From: Treponema sp.
GTDB taxonomy: Bacteria > Spirochaetota > Spirochaetia > Treponematales > Breznakiellaceae
DNA: 16,207 nucleotides
Assembly: GCA_031258505.1 (NCBI GenBank)
Contig: JAIRMT010000125.1
Coordinates: forward strand, 1-16,207
Direction of reading: 5' to 3'
Each line of letters opens with the position of its first letter. Position 1 is the stretch's first letter. A program made the position numbers and the translations under genes. The notes under the pieces were generated by a model. It saw only the letters and a list, made by a program, of their open reading frames with translations, had not been told where the DNA came from and did not search any database. Shown piece after piece: positions 5,298 through 13,406 of the stretch.

Positions 5298-5981
5298 TCA
5301 CCCGATAGTTGTTCCGAGAAATAGCTTTCCCCGGAGCAAGTCTTTCAGGTTTTCAAGGTTTCGGCCTGCGGCGCATATCACTGTGAGGCCGATCTTTTGC
5401 GCGTGAGCGCTCGCCACTGGATCAAAAGGCACGTTTTTACCTGGAACCCACTCGTTCCCGACCATGGCGCGGAACTCTGGCCAAGCGATTTTGTCGATAG
5501 GCTTGGCATTGGGATCAAGCCGGGGATCGGCAGTGTAGACCTGCTCAATGTTGGAAAGGTTAATCACTTGAGCGGCTTTGAAACGCTCGGCAAGCAGTAC
5601 CGCGTCATAGTCTGACGAAAAGCCCGGTTTCCAGCCCGCAGCCACGAGAACGCGGCCTTCAAAGGACACAGCCTCCATCGGGTTTGTTACCACCGCTTCC
5701 TTGCACCAATCCCCCAATACCGCTTTGATAAGCTGGGCGTTGAGCCGCGTAGCCATGACGCCGATCCAGTCGGCCTGCTCGTCGCAACTTTGTTCCGCAA
5801 TGGCGCGATACGCCTTCTGCCACGCACGCGCCGGCCCGCCGCCTCCCACCACGAAGATGAAACGCCGCTCCGCGTCTTCCGCAACCAGTTCCCGCAGCAG
5901 CTTAACAAACGCCTTCAAAAAAGCCTCGTCTACTCCATCGGGTGCGACAATCGAACCGCCTAAAGAAATCACAGTAATCAT
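5298..5981 (-). CDS. pyrH: UMP kinase, archaeal/spirochaete type
   Basis: Phosphorylates UMP to UDP with ATP, feeding UTP and CTP synthesis in the cytoplasm. The 227-residue product has the amino-acid-kinase fold: ISLGGSIV (5-12), VVGGGGPARAWQ (44-55), the NIEQVYTADPR loop that follows the nucleotide, and a closing PFDPVASAHA segment. The compact GGGGPAR form and DPRLDPNAKPI loop point to the UMP kinase type of archaea and spirochaetes rather than the usual bacterial form; this is a judgement from motifs. GAGGAG lies about nine bases before the ATG. It is the last gene of the cysS operon, 18 bp after the lipoprotein gene. Confidence 0.88.
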   Translation of the reverse strand: MITVISLGGSIVAPDGVDEAFLKAFVKLLRELVAEDAERRFIFVVGGGGPARAWQKAYRAIAEQSCDEQADWIGVMATRLNAQLIKAVLGDWCKEAVVTNPMEAVSFEGRVLVAAGWKPGFSSDYDAVLLAERFKAAQVINLSNIEQVYTADPRLDPNAKPIDKIAWPEFRAMVGNEWVPGKNVPFDPVASAHAQKIGLTVICAAGRNLENLKDLLRGKLFLGTTIG

Positions 5982-5999
5982 ATAACTACTCCTCTGCCC

Positions 6000-7601
6000 C
6001 TATGGGGCGTATTTTCCACTAATGATGATATCACTCCATAAGGCTGTATAATCTTCAAGTCCTCCGACTGCCTCTTCCCAGAGGCTTTGCAGGGCATACG
6101 CGCGATCCCGCGTTGTGATCCGGCCCTGAGGGTCCATCTGGGAAAATACAGCCAGCCCCCGCGAAAACGTGATCCGCTGATTATCCAGATTGCCAAAATA
6201 ATACGTTGATGGGTTATCATGTGCGTCAAAGTCAGGCGGTATGTCTCCAGCTCCCAGCGTGGGATCCAGCGGAACCCAGCCAAAGTCCTCAAGCCAGAAT
6301 TCGACCCAGTAGTGGGGAAACACCTGATTCAACTGATTAACCAGAACACCTGCTATCGGAACAGCGGAAACGCCCGAAGCGCGGGCAAGCGCGCAAAACA
6401 GGAGCGACGCTGCCCACGAATCAGCGTTCTGGGTTTCCAATGCCTCAAGCGCAGTGGCGGGCCTGCTAAGGCGGTCTATCCCGCCTTCGTTTATGAGCCA
6501 TTCATAGAGGCGGCGGGCGATTTCGTAGGGATTTTGCTCCCTGCCGATGATGGCGCTTGCCAGCGCCTTTATACGCTCGTCATCCGAAGGGATAAGCGTC
6601 GAGGGCATGGTGTAAAGCGAGGCCATATTTGATGAACCTAAAGCCCGTCTAACCAGTTGGGTACTGACGCTAGTTTCTACGGTATACACATCAACACTGT
6701 ACGAGAGCTTGATGCCGGTATAGACGTCGGTTGTGAGGTCGTTTAACTGAAAAATGCTTGTTCCCTGATACTGTTCAGCCAATGGAAGCATACTGCGCTC
6801 AAGGCGCTCAATGTTTCGCTGGGAAGCGGACGAAACCGGCTCAGGAACCCAGAGGTAAAGGGTGTTTGGCGAAACAGCGTTCATAACTCGAACATCAACC
6901 GTATAGGTAATGGTATAGCGCTGCTGTTCCCCGAATGTTTTTACCCCTGGCTGTCCTGTAACGGTGAATGCAACCGGCGTCGAAGCGCCGCCTTTGGTTC
7001 GCACCTCAAGGTTCCCACTTGTTACCCCATCAGGAACCCGCACGCGGATTTCACGATCGTTCCATAGCTCATAGTCAAGCTCGGAGGCGCCAAGCATAGC
7101 ATCGTCGGATTCCAGGGTCCCCGCTGATAACGCAAAGAACACGCCGCTTCCTTCCCGCGTTACACCGAATCCGCTGCCTTGTATCGTTATCAGTGAACCA
7201 ATAGGCCCGGAAACCGGCTTCACCTGCTCGATAAGCGGGGCAACGCCGTTACTTCCCTGTTTCACTTCAGGTATGCTATTTCGGTTGACAAACACGGCTG
7301 GATTACTTCTTTTGCCGTTTCGATGTACATAGAGAATACCGGAACCTGCTTCAGGGAAGCTGACTGAGATATAGCTGTCATTCCAGTCAAGGTAGGCGGA
7401 ACTCACCGGCGGAGAACCTCCAATGGTGATATATGCCCCGTCTCGCTCTTCCCCGAATCCGGTTCCAGTGATGAGTAGTATTTCATCGCCTGTGCCTATT
7501 TTGGGATCAATAGAGAGGATCACCGGCCCCTTGTCTTCACAGGAAAACAAAGAGACTAGCAAAACAAAAAAAATAAGGCAACGGAAGCAGGCGTTGTTCA
7601 T
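6000..7601 (-). CDS. Lipoprotein with two IPT/TIG domains and a transglutaminase-like domain
   Basis: The start chosen is ATG 7601 (533 residues), because it yields MNNACFRCLIFFVLLVSLFS-C, a lipoprotein signal with C21 as the lipidated residue. Open sequence extends further upstream but overlaps the preceding gene. Residues 25-108 and 122-216 are two IPT/TIG beta-sandwich repeats (ITGTGFGEERDGAYITIGG, IQGSGFGVTREGS). Residues 225-315 look like a transglutaminase N-domain. Residues 345-450 are a transglutaminase core with His (PHYWVEFW, H430) and Asp (GWVPLDPT, D446). The position of the catalytic Cys is Ser (ADSWAASLLFCALARASG, S395), so classical cysteine chemistry is doubtful. It sits 7 bp after the preceding gene with no strong ribosome-binding site, suggesting translational coupling. 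Probably envelope-anchored; its substrate is unknown. Confidence 0.82.
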   Translation of the reverse strand: MNNACFRCLIFFVLLVSLFSCEDKGPVILSIDPKIGTGDEILLITGTGFGEERDGAYITIGGSPPVSSAYLDWNDSYISVSFPEAGSGILYVHRNGKRSNPAVFVNRNSIPEVKQGSNGVAPLIEQVKPVSGPIGSLITIQGSGFGVTREGSGVFFALSAGTLESDDAMLGASELDYELWNDREIRVRVPDGVTSGNLEVRTKGGASTPVAFTVTGQPGVKTFGEQQRYTITYTVDVRVMNAVSPNTLYLWVPEPVSSASQRNIERLERSMLPLAEQYQGTSIFQLNDLTTDVYTGIKLSYSVDVYTVETSVSTQLVRRALGSSNMASLYTMPSTLIPSDDERIKALASAIIGREQNPYEIARRLYEWLINEGGIDRLSRPATALEALETQNADSWAASLLFCALARASGVSAVPIAGVLVNQLNQVFPHYWVEFWLEDFGWVPLDPTLGAGDIPPDFDAHDNPSTYYFGNLDNQRITFSRGLAVFSQMDPQGRITTRDRAYALQSLWEEAVGGLEDYTALWSDIIISGKYAP

Positions 7602-7608
7602 AGAGCGA

Positions 7609-8178
7609 TTAGGAGGGCGCTTTTGGGGCTTCCAGCGACGTGTCCGGATCTGTCGTCGCGTCAGGAGCTGTTTCTTTAGGCTTCTGTTCTGCGTAAGGGC
7701 GCAGGGCAAGCTGAATCTCAATATGCGCTTCATCTCCAGATGCAACCGTTCCAAGCGGGAAGAAGTAGACCTGCTCCCCAAACTCCAGCGGGATCGTCTG
7801 CATGGTGTTTTGATAGGTGATACCTAGATTTGGCACATCGATCCAGATTTGCCCCTGCGCAACAAGAACATTGTTTCCATCAGGTCTGAGATACGGGGTG
7901 AATTGCACTATTACTACTATATTCGTACCGATAAGTTGCAAGCCCACAGGCCGGCCTGGAATCGTAACCTTTGAACTGGCGGAGTTCCATATCTCTTTCC
8001 GATCATTTTCCACTACTCGTGCCACTATATCAATCACAATAGCCTGTTCTCTGAGTGCGGGCAAGAGGTCCTCAAGTGAAAGTTCCTGCGCCGCCAAGTT
8101 AGGGGCGGCGCCAGCAACAATCAACAAAAGGCCTACCTGAATGGCCGGCAAGACCGGGAAAAACCGCCATTTAGTCAT
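7609..8178 (-). CDS. Exported protein of unknown function in the sigma-factor operon
   Basis: The 189-residue product has an N-terminal signal (hydrophobic PAIQVGLLLIVAGAA) with a likely cleavage after NLAA at residue 30. The mature part (about 35-165) is beta-rich, with QIWIDVPNLGITYQNTMQTI and EFGEQVYFFPLG, and ends in a Pro/Thr/Asp-rich tail. I do not recognise a domain. Its start overlaps the anti-sigma stop by four bases (ATGA), so it is translationally coupled to the anti-sigma gene. The position suggests an envelope component connected to that regulatory pair, possibly a sensor or a target; this is inference from context. Confidence 0.72.
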   Translation of the reverse strand: MTKWRFFPVLPAIQVGLLLIVAGAAPNLAAQELSLEDLLPALREQAIVIDIVARVVENDRKEIWNSASSKVTIPGRPVGLQLIGTNIVVIVQFTPYLRPDGNNVLVAQGQIWIDVPNLGITYQNTMQTIPLEFGEQVYFFPLGTVASGDEAHIEIQLALRPYAEQKPKETAPDATTDPDTSLEAPKAPS

Positions 8179-8750
8179 TGCGTGCTTTTGCTCCTTGAAT
8201 AATCAGCCGCTTTGATGAGGGCTGGCTCTCCGGAACTGGAAAAACTTTTACTTTCGGGAAGTCTGATGAGCATGATATCCGTCGCGTCCTGGTTACCCAA
8301 GTATTGCAGTACCTCGTTGATGGTTGAAACTGGTACTACTGGAACGCTCATACTCTGAGGGCTTTGGGCAACGCTCATGGTATCTGAGCTTTGCTGGGCT
8401 GTTTGCTGGGTGAGCAAGAGAGTTGCCGCCACGATCAGCGCCGCTGCTGCTACGGCAACAGCGGGCAGGGGAACAGAGACTTGACGCCGCCAGATTCCCG
8501 GATGCTGCTTCCACACCGCGCCTGACGCGGGTTCCAGACGACTGAGCCGCTGCCATACCCGCTCCTGCGCCGCGCCGAGCGCCGCTTCCAGAGCTTTGTC
8601 ATTGCCGCTACGGAGCGTCAGGCGTCTGAGCGCCGCGAGCTGCTCAACGCATTGCGGGCATGAGGCAAGATGGGCTTCCATTTTCTCTTTCCACGGAGAG
8701 GGAAGTTCTCCATCAACGTACACAGACAGAATTTGATGATCAGGACACAT
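8175..8750 (-). CDS. Anti-sigma factor, zinc-finger (ZAS/HC2) membrane protein
   Basis: This probably binds and inactivates the ECF sigma factor encoded just upstream. The N-terminal cytoplasmic part has the zinc-binding pattern C2...H27-x3-C31-x2-C34 (AHLASCPQC), typical of ZAS-type anti-sigma proteins. A single membrane segment follows at about 92-114 (LPAVAVAAAALIVAATLLL), then an extracytoplasmic region with Ser/Gln/Val-rich sequence. The start overlaps the sigma gene stop by one base (TAATG), the classic layout of a co-translated sigma/anti-sigma pair. The external part (115-191) has no recognised sensor domain, so the inducing signal is unknown. Confidence 0.87.
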   Translation of the reverse strand: MCPDHQILSVYVDGELPSPWKEKMEAHLASCPQCVEQLAALRRLTLRSGNDKALEAALGAAQERVWQRLSRLEPASGAVWKQHPGIWRRQVSVPLPAVAVAAAALIVAATLLLTQQTAQQSSDTMSVAQSPQSMSVPVVPVSTINEVLQYLGNQDATDIMLIRLPESKSFSSSGEPALIKAADYSRSKSTQ

Positions 8751-9268
8751 TATGAACCTTCCTTTGGACTATAGTCCGCAGCTAAAAGCAATGCCAGGCG
8801 TTCCCTGGCCCTAAATACCCGAACTTTTACATTCCCCTCACTGATTCCCAAGGCGCGTCCAATCTCTTTATAATTCAGTTCGCCGTATTCTTTCAATACT
8901 AACACCATTCGCAGATTCTCCGGCAGTTTTTCCAACGCCTTCTGGATTTCCGTTTGGGTTTCTCCCTTGATCAGGATTTGTTCCCCAGTCTCGGTTTCCC
9001 TAGTATCTTCACGAAACGCCTTCTGATACGCTTTCCGTTCCCGTTCTTTGCGTTTCGCATAGTTCAACGCCGTATTTTTCACCACCCGAATAAGCCAGTA
9101 CTTGGCCTCTTCGGGATTGGGAAAAACCATGTTTTTCTCATGCAGACGAAAAAATGCTTCCTGACTGAGATCTTCCGCAGCTTCCTCGCTTCCCGCTATA
9201 CGATAAGCAACCCTGAATAGGATGGGAAACACCGTTTCATACAACGCGCGGAATTCCGTCTGGGACAT
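8750..9268 (-). CDS. rpoE: ECF-type RNA polymerase sigma factor
   Basis: Directs RNA polymerase to alternative promoters, presumably for envelope functions. Region 2 is ALYETVFPILFRVAYRIAG through EDLSQEAFFRLHE and the -10 recognition helix KYWLIRVVKNTALNYAKRK. Region 4 is ALEKLPENLRMVLVLKEY with the helix-turn-helix NYKEIGRALGISEGNVKVR. The start chosen is ATG 9268 (MSQTEF), with GGAAG five bases before it; ATG 9280 and TTG 9292 are in frame but less well placed. It lies about 40 bp after cysS and overlaps the anti-sigma start. The symbol follows the Treponema usage I recall for the gene next to cysS; functionally it is an ECF factor of unassigned group. Confidence 0.88.
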   Translation of the reverse strand: MSQTEFRALYETVFPILFRVAYRIAGSEEAAEDLSQEAFFRLHEKNMVFPNPEEAKYWLIRVVKNTALNYAKRKERERKAYQKAFREDTRETETGEQILIKGETQTEIQKALEKLPENLRMVLVLKEYGELNYKEIGRALGISEGNVKVRVFRARERLALLLAADYSPKEGS

Positions 9269-9308
9269 TTTAACTTCCATATTTTCAAACAAGTTTTATT
9301 TCTAAGCG

Positions 9309-10733
9309 TTACAGGACACGCCATACGGTCTGCTCTGGCTTATCTTCCAGGATAATGCCCCGCTCTTTCAAGCCCTGCCGGATTTCATCGGCTCTGGCGA
9401 AGTTCTTTGCTTTCTTTGCCGCAAGCCGTTCCGCGATAAGTCCGGTGATTTCAGCGACCAACGCCGGGTCCTCAACCGCTTTCTCCCGCCGAACCATTTC
9501 CTGTTCAAGCCTCAGCCCCAACACCCGATCCATATCGAGCAGCGCGGCAAGCGCCTCTCCCGCTTCCGCTTCACTGTCCCGCGCAAGCCCCCAAAGTTCA
9601 GCAAGTGCGCGAGGTGTTGAAAGATCATCTTCCAACGCCGCATTGAAGGCGTCAAGATATATTTTCGCTTTGCCTTCAACATTTTTTGCCGGAGCGCCCG
9701 CCTTATCTGCCAGCGCTCTCACACGGTCGCCCAGAACCTTCCGCGCGTTACGCGCCCCGTCAAGCGCCGTGTAGGAAAACTGCAACTGACTGCGATAGTG
9801 GCCGCCCAGCAGAAAGTAGCGGTAATCAAGCGCGTCGTAGCCCGCGTCAATCAGGGTTTGCAGGGTAATAAAACCGCCAGAAGACTTCGACATCTTCCCC
9901 CGATCCATCACCAAAAACTCGTTATGCACCCAGTAGTTGACCCACGGGTGCTTGTTAGTGGCCGCTTCGCTCTGGGCAATCTCGTTTGTATGGTGAATGG
10001 CCACATGGTCAATACCGCCCGCGTGTATATCAATGGTCTCGCCAAGATACTTGATGCTCATAGCCGAACACTCAATATGCCAGCCCGGATAACCTCGTCC
10101 CCAAGGGCTGTCCCACACCAGCGCCTGATTCTCAAACTTGCTCTTGGTAAACCAAAGCACAAAGTCATGGGGATTGCGTTTATTTTCATCAACCGCGATC
10201 CGCGCTCCAGCCTTGAGATCGTCCAGCCGCAGACGCGCAAGCTCCCCATAGGTCGTGAACTTGGTTATATCGAAGTAGAGGTTGCCGCCCGCAAAGTAAG
10301 TGTAACCATGCTCCTCGATCCGTTTGATAAGCGCGATCATGTCCGGGATATGCTCCGTAGCCTTGCAAACTATGGTAGGACGCTCGATGTTCATGCGTCC
10401 CGTGTCGTTAAAGAAGGCTTGGGTGTATAAATCAGCCACCTCAAGCACGGATTTCCCGCGCTCCTCAGCGCTTTTCACCATCTTGTCATGGCCCTCGTCG
10501 TTATCGCCGGAAAGATGTCCAACATCAGTGATGTTCATCACATGAGTTACCTCAAAACCTGCGCGACGGAGCGTCCGGGCGAGTATATCGTGAACCAGAT
10601 ATGCCCGCAGATTCCCAATATGGGCGTAGTTATATACGGTAGGGCCGCAGCCATAAAAGCCAAGCGCTCCAGGTTTTATGGATTGGAAGCGCTGAACCTC
10701 ATGGCCAAGGGTATTGAATAAAGTCAGTGGCAT
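9309..10733 (-). CDS. cysS: Cysteine-tRNA ligase
   Basis: Charges tRNA-Cys in the cytoplasm, a class I synthetase. The 474-residue length is normal. The HIGH motif is HIGN (38-41). The zinc site residues C29, C222, H247 and E251 keep the spacing known from the E. coli enzyme. The KMSKS motif is at 280-284. The C-terminal helical region ends in the usual KKAKNFARADEIRQGL segment. A CGGAG ribosome-binding site sits five bases before the ATG. It is the first gene of a six-gene minus-strand operon and is divergent from murB across a gap of only about 35 bp. Confidence 0.96.
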   Translation of the reverse strand: MPLTLFNTLGHEVQRFQSIKPGALGFYGCGPTVYNYAHIGNLRAYLVHDILARTLRRAGFEVTHVMNITDVGHLSGDNDEGHDKMVKSAEERGKSVLEVADLYTQAFFNDTGRMNIERPTIVCKATEHIPDMIALIKRIEEHGYTYFAGGNLYFDITKFTTYGELARLRLDDLKAGARIAVDENKRNPHDFVLWFTKSKFENQALVWDSPWGRGYPGWHIECSAMSIKYLGETIDIHAGGIDHVAIHHTNEIAQSEAATNKHPWVNYWVHNEFLVMDRGKMSKSSGGFITLQTLIDAGYDALDYRYFLLGGHYRSQLQFSYTALDGARNARKVLGDRVRALADKAGAPAKNVEGKAKIYLDAFNAALEDDLSTPRALAELWGLARDSEAEAGEALAALLDMDRVLGLRLEQEMVRREKAVEDPALVAEITGLIAERLAAKKAKNFARADEIRQGLKERGIILEDKPEQTVWRVL

Positions 10734-10768
10734 AGAAACTCCGTGTTTAAGGATTGTACAATCAGAAC
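10734..10768. promoter_or_regulatory. Divergent cysS/murB gap with palindrome ATTGTACAAT
   Basis: The only intergenic sequence between the two divergent starts is about 35 bp. It contains a 10-bp perfect palindrome, ATTGTACAAT (10753-10762), which offers a TACAAT -10 element in both directions. No convincing -35 box is seen for either. Promoters must overlap the start of the opposite gene or lie inside it. Confidence 0.35.
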
Positions 10769-11752
10769 ATGATTAAACTACAAGAATTTCTGGAAAAAAT
10801 CAAGACAAAAGTCCGCTTCTCCGGCCTTATTCGCTATGACGAGCCAATGGCCTTACACACCACATTTCAGGTCGGCGGACCAGCCGATGTCTGGGTACAG
10901 CCAGACGCCGCTGTGTTCCCTGACTACGCCGCAGCCCTGTTACGCGCCGCCAGCAACGAGGCCATTCCGGTCTTCATCTTAGGGCATGGGGCAAACCTTG
11001 TGGTGTCAGACACCGGTCTCCGAGGCATTGTGCTGGACACTGGCGGCTGGACCGGCGTGGAAAACGTGTCTGGCACCAACGCCACGTCCAGCGCCAACCC
11101 AGCGCCAAACACCGCGCCCGCCCTGAGAATACGTTCCGGCACTGAGGTAGACGCTGCGGTGGAAGTCGCGGCTCAGGAAGGCGACGGCGTACTCGCGTTC
11201 CTCGCTGGTATGCCCGCATCCATTGGCGGCGCGGTTTACATGAACGCCCGCTGTTATGAGCGTTCAGTGTCTGACACCCTCTTTGAGATTGAGATTCTGG
11301 ATGAAACATTCCAGCAAACAATCGTGCCGTTCAGACCCGAAGACTACGGCTACAAGAAAAGCCCGTTCCAGAACCGCGCTGTCCTCATACTATCCGCCAC
11401 GTTTCGGCCTGAGCCGCGTCCGCCAGCCGAAATATGGACGGAGATAGAAGCCCATCGCAAAGACCGTGAGCGTAAAGGCCACTACCGTTTCCCCTCAGCC
11501 GGTTCCGTGTTCAAGAATAACCGCGCCTTTGGCAAACCAAGCGGTCAAATCATTGACGAGCTGGGCTTACGCGGCCTGAGCTTCGGCGGCGCGAAAGTTG
11601 CGCCCTGGCATGGCAACATCATCATCAACACGGGAAACGCCACAGCCGCTGATATACGGGCTTTAGTAGATGAGCTTATCTCGCGGGTTCACGCCGCGCT
11701 CAGTATAACCCTTGAGCCAGAGCTTCTCTTTGTACCGCACACTCACCCGTGA
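10769..11752 (+). CDS. murB: UDP-N-acetylenolpyruvoylglucosamine reductase
   Basis: Reduces UDP-GlcNAc-enolpyruvate to UDP-MurNAc with NADPH and FAD, an early cytoplasmic step of peptidoglycan synthesis. FAD-binding motifs are LGHGANLVVSD (71-81) and LAGMPASIGGAVYMN (145-159). The catalytic serine is in SAGSVFKN (S246), and LEPELLFV at the end supplies the conserved Glu. The ATG at 10769 gives 327 residues; TTG 10754 is in frame but touches its AGGA. A low-complexity insert rich in Ala/Asn/Thr/Pro (about 101-119) interrupts the N-domain. The 3' end overlaps the convergent HEAT-like gene by 10 bp. Confidence 0.93.
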   Translation: MIKLQEFLEKIKTKVRFSGLIRYDEPMALHTTFQVGGPADVWVQPDAAVFPDYAAALLRAASNEAIPVFILGHGANLVVSDTGLRGIVLDTGGWTGVENVSGTNATSSANPAPNTAPALRIRSGTEVDAAVEVAAQEGDGVLAFLAGMPASIGGAVYMNARCYERSVSDTLFEIEILDETFQQTIVPFRPEDYGYKKSPFQNRAVLILSATFRPEPRPPAEIWTEIEAHRKDRERKGHYRFPSAGSVFKNNRAFGKPSGQIIDELGLRGLSFGGAKVAPWHGNIIINTGNATAADIRALVDELISRVHAALSITLEPELLFVPHTHP

Positions 11753-12441
11753 TACCTGCGTAGCTTGACGAGCAAGTCCTTTGCATAGGCGCGCGCTGTA
11801 GTGTGATACCGTCCATCGGAAATACTGACCAGCAGCGCCTCCGTATCAGTGTCCAGCCTCCAGCCGTTCTCGGACGCGAATCTTTCGTAGGCGCTCAGAG
11901 CGGCAAAGGCAAGCAAATCATCGGGAAGCGTAACATCAAAATGCCGAACCCGCTTCGTGATCAGCTTTACCGTCTCGTTGTTCGGGTTGAGACCAACTGT
12001 CATAAGCGCTTTCACCACTTCGGCAAGCACAAACGCCTGCGTTTCAGCCCCAAGCATTCGTATAAGAATCGTATATGCCTGCGTTCCACCCATTATCCCA
12101 AGACAATGCGCTGTTTTGCGCCGTATATCAGGAAAGCTATTAACAATCGCCCCATTTTTTATGGTCTTGTTCACAGTTCCCTCCAGACCCAGGGTTTCAA
12201 GCGCGCTCCGTATCTCCTCGTTCCTTGTTCCCCGCTGTAAAGCCGCCTCAATAGTCGCAAGCGCGCTTTCTTTCACCTCACGGCTCTCCGACCGGCTTTG
12301 CTCCCGAATAAGCATACTGTCCATTGATTCCTGAAGATAAGACTCTTCCAACGCAATCCCGCGCCCGCTCCGGCTATCCTGCCCAGTAAGCAACGCGAGC
12401 GCCCCCAGCGCCAGGGTTACGAAACATATTGATCTTTGCAT
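11743..12441 (-). CDS. Exported HEAT-repeat-like protein
   Basis: The start chosen is ATG 12441, with AAGGAG six bases before it, giving 232 residues; open sequence upstream overlaps the phosphoesterase gene and is not used. The N-terminus MQRSICFVTLALGALALLTG is a signal peptide. The mature part is helical, with alternating hydrophobic patterns that read like HEAT-type repeats (RRKTAHCLGIMGGTQAYTILIRML, VLAEVVKALMTVGL). Charged regions lie at both ends. Function unknown; such repeats usually mediate protein contacts, here likely in the periplasm. It follows the phosphoesterase by 31 bp, so they probably share a transcript, and it overlaps murB tail-to-tail. Confidence 0.7.
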   Translation of the reverse strand: MQRSICFVTLALGALALLTGQDSRSGRGIALEESYLQESMDSMLIREQSRSESREVKESALATIEAALQRGTRNEEIRSALETLGLEGTVNKTIKNGAIVNSFPDIRRKTAHCLGIMGGTQAYTILIRMLGAETQAFVLAEVVKALMTVGLNPNNETVKLITKRVRHFDVTLPDDLLAFAALSAYERFASENGWRLDTDTEALLVSISDGRYHTTARAYAKDLLVKLRRYHG

Positions 12442-12472
12442 ACCAGCTCCTTGTCTTATTTTCGGCCTTTGC

Positions 12473-13132
12473 TCAAAACCAGTACACTGATTTGTTATTG
12501 CCAGTATCGATAAACACACAGCGCGTAACGCCATCTTCAGCAAGGCTTTCAGTGATAGCCGCCTGCGGCGTATGCCCCACGATGTGGGTATAGCCCGGAA
12601 GCGCGTCCTGTTCCAGCGCTTCGGGGCGTATCCAGAGCGGACCCTGGCTGACGTCATTGCCATACATATCGTAGCCATCAAAGGCAAAAAGCCGGCGCCC
12701 CTGTCTGAACGCGGCGTTAAGGCTTTCAGGCGTCTTAAAGCCCTTGGCCTGCGCCTTTTGCATAAAGGTACGGGAAACGCCCGCATGGGAAAGAAGGTAG
12801 TGGTCGGAAGTTAGGTACACTATACTGAAAAGTTCCATCGCAGCTTCTAGAATCTCCTGAATAGCCGCGCAATGCTGGTAATTAAAGCGGGAATAGCGCT
12901 CGCCAGTCGGAATACCTTTGAGGTAATGGTAATCATGGTTCCCCAGACAGAGCTTTAAGCGGGAATCCTGTCGCGCCGCATCGCGGATCTGCTGGAAATT
13001 CGCGTACTCCTGCTTAAACGAAAGGCCATAGCTATCAAAATAGTCGCCGAGTATGTAGAACTCGGAGAAATCCTCACCCAGAAAGTGTTTCCAGAACGGT
13101 TTACCGTGAATGTCCCCTATTGCTAGTCGCAT
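12473..13132 (-). CDS. Calcineurin-like metallophosphoesterase
   Basis: The 219-residue product carries the dimetal site in order: GDIHG (6-10), GDYFDSYG (29-36), GNHD (64-67), a later SHAG, and GHTPQ. This is the signature of calcineurin-like phosphoesterases related to PPP-type serine/threonine phosphatases and Ap4A hydrolases. The usual GDxxDRG is changed to GDYFDSYG, so the Arg normally next to the metal site is absent and the substrate cannot be assigned. The start at ATG 13132 has an excellent AAGGAGG seven bases upstream. It is the first gene of a two-gene minus-strand unit. Confidence 0.85.
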   Translation of the reverse strand: MRLAIGDIHGKPFWKHFLGEDFSEFYILGDYFDSYGLSFKQEYANFQQIRDAARQDSRLKLCLGNHDYHYLKGIPTGERYSRFNYQHCAAIQEILEAAMELFSIVYLTSDHYLLSHAGVSRTFMQKAQAKGFKTPESLNAAFRQGRRLFAFDGYDMYGNDVSQGPLWIRPEALEQDALPGYTHIVGHTPQAAITESLAEDGVTRCVFIDTGNNKSVYWF

Positions 13133-13330
13133 AAAACGCCCTCCTTGTTTGTACAAAGAATAGTCTGTTTAAGTAAGTTTCGCTATAGCGCTGTGTCAAA
13201 GCCTATGTATGTGATACAGTAACTTGGCTGGGACTGTCAACAAGTTAAGAAACAAGGACAGAGCAGGTACAGCAGCCGCCTCAACGGTTTTCATCTGGCG
13301 TGTGCGGCAGTCGCTGATGGGTTATCTTAG

Positions 13331-13376
13331 CAGCAGTTACGCGGCGTATCCGCTTATAACTCATGCGTAATTGCTG
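13331..13376. repeat. 12-bp inverted repeat upstream of the carboxylase promoter
   Basis: CAGCAGTTACGC (13331-13342) pairs with GCGTAATTGCTG (13365-13376), eleven Watson-Crick pairs plus one G-T. A competing small hairpin GCGG-CGTAT-CCGC begins inside it (13341-13353). It ends 30 bp before the -35 box, where an operator would fit. No T tract follows. Confidence 0.6.
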
Positions 13377-13406
13377 TAGTAAAACTGGGCTTTCATGTTG
13401 ACGCGC

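Noticed and set aside
7602..7781. Upstream extension of the TIG/transglutaminase lipoprotein
   Set aside because: The extension is Arg/Lys-rich, overlaps the preceding gene in another frame and would bury the lipoprotein signal sequence that starts at the ATG at 7601.
9798..10430. A 210-codon frame antisense to cysS
   Set aside because: It is the shadow of a strongly conserved synthetase gene; no start signal or recognisable motif.
12442..12786. Upstream extension of the HEAT-like protein
   Set aside because: It overlaps the phosphoesterase gene in another frame, and the internal ATG at 12441 has a good ribosome-binding site and begins a signal peptide.
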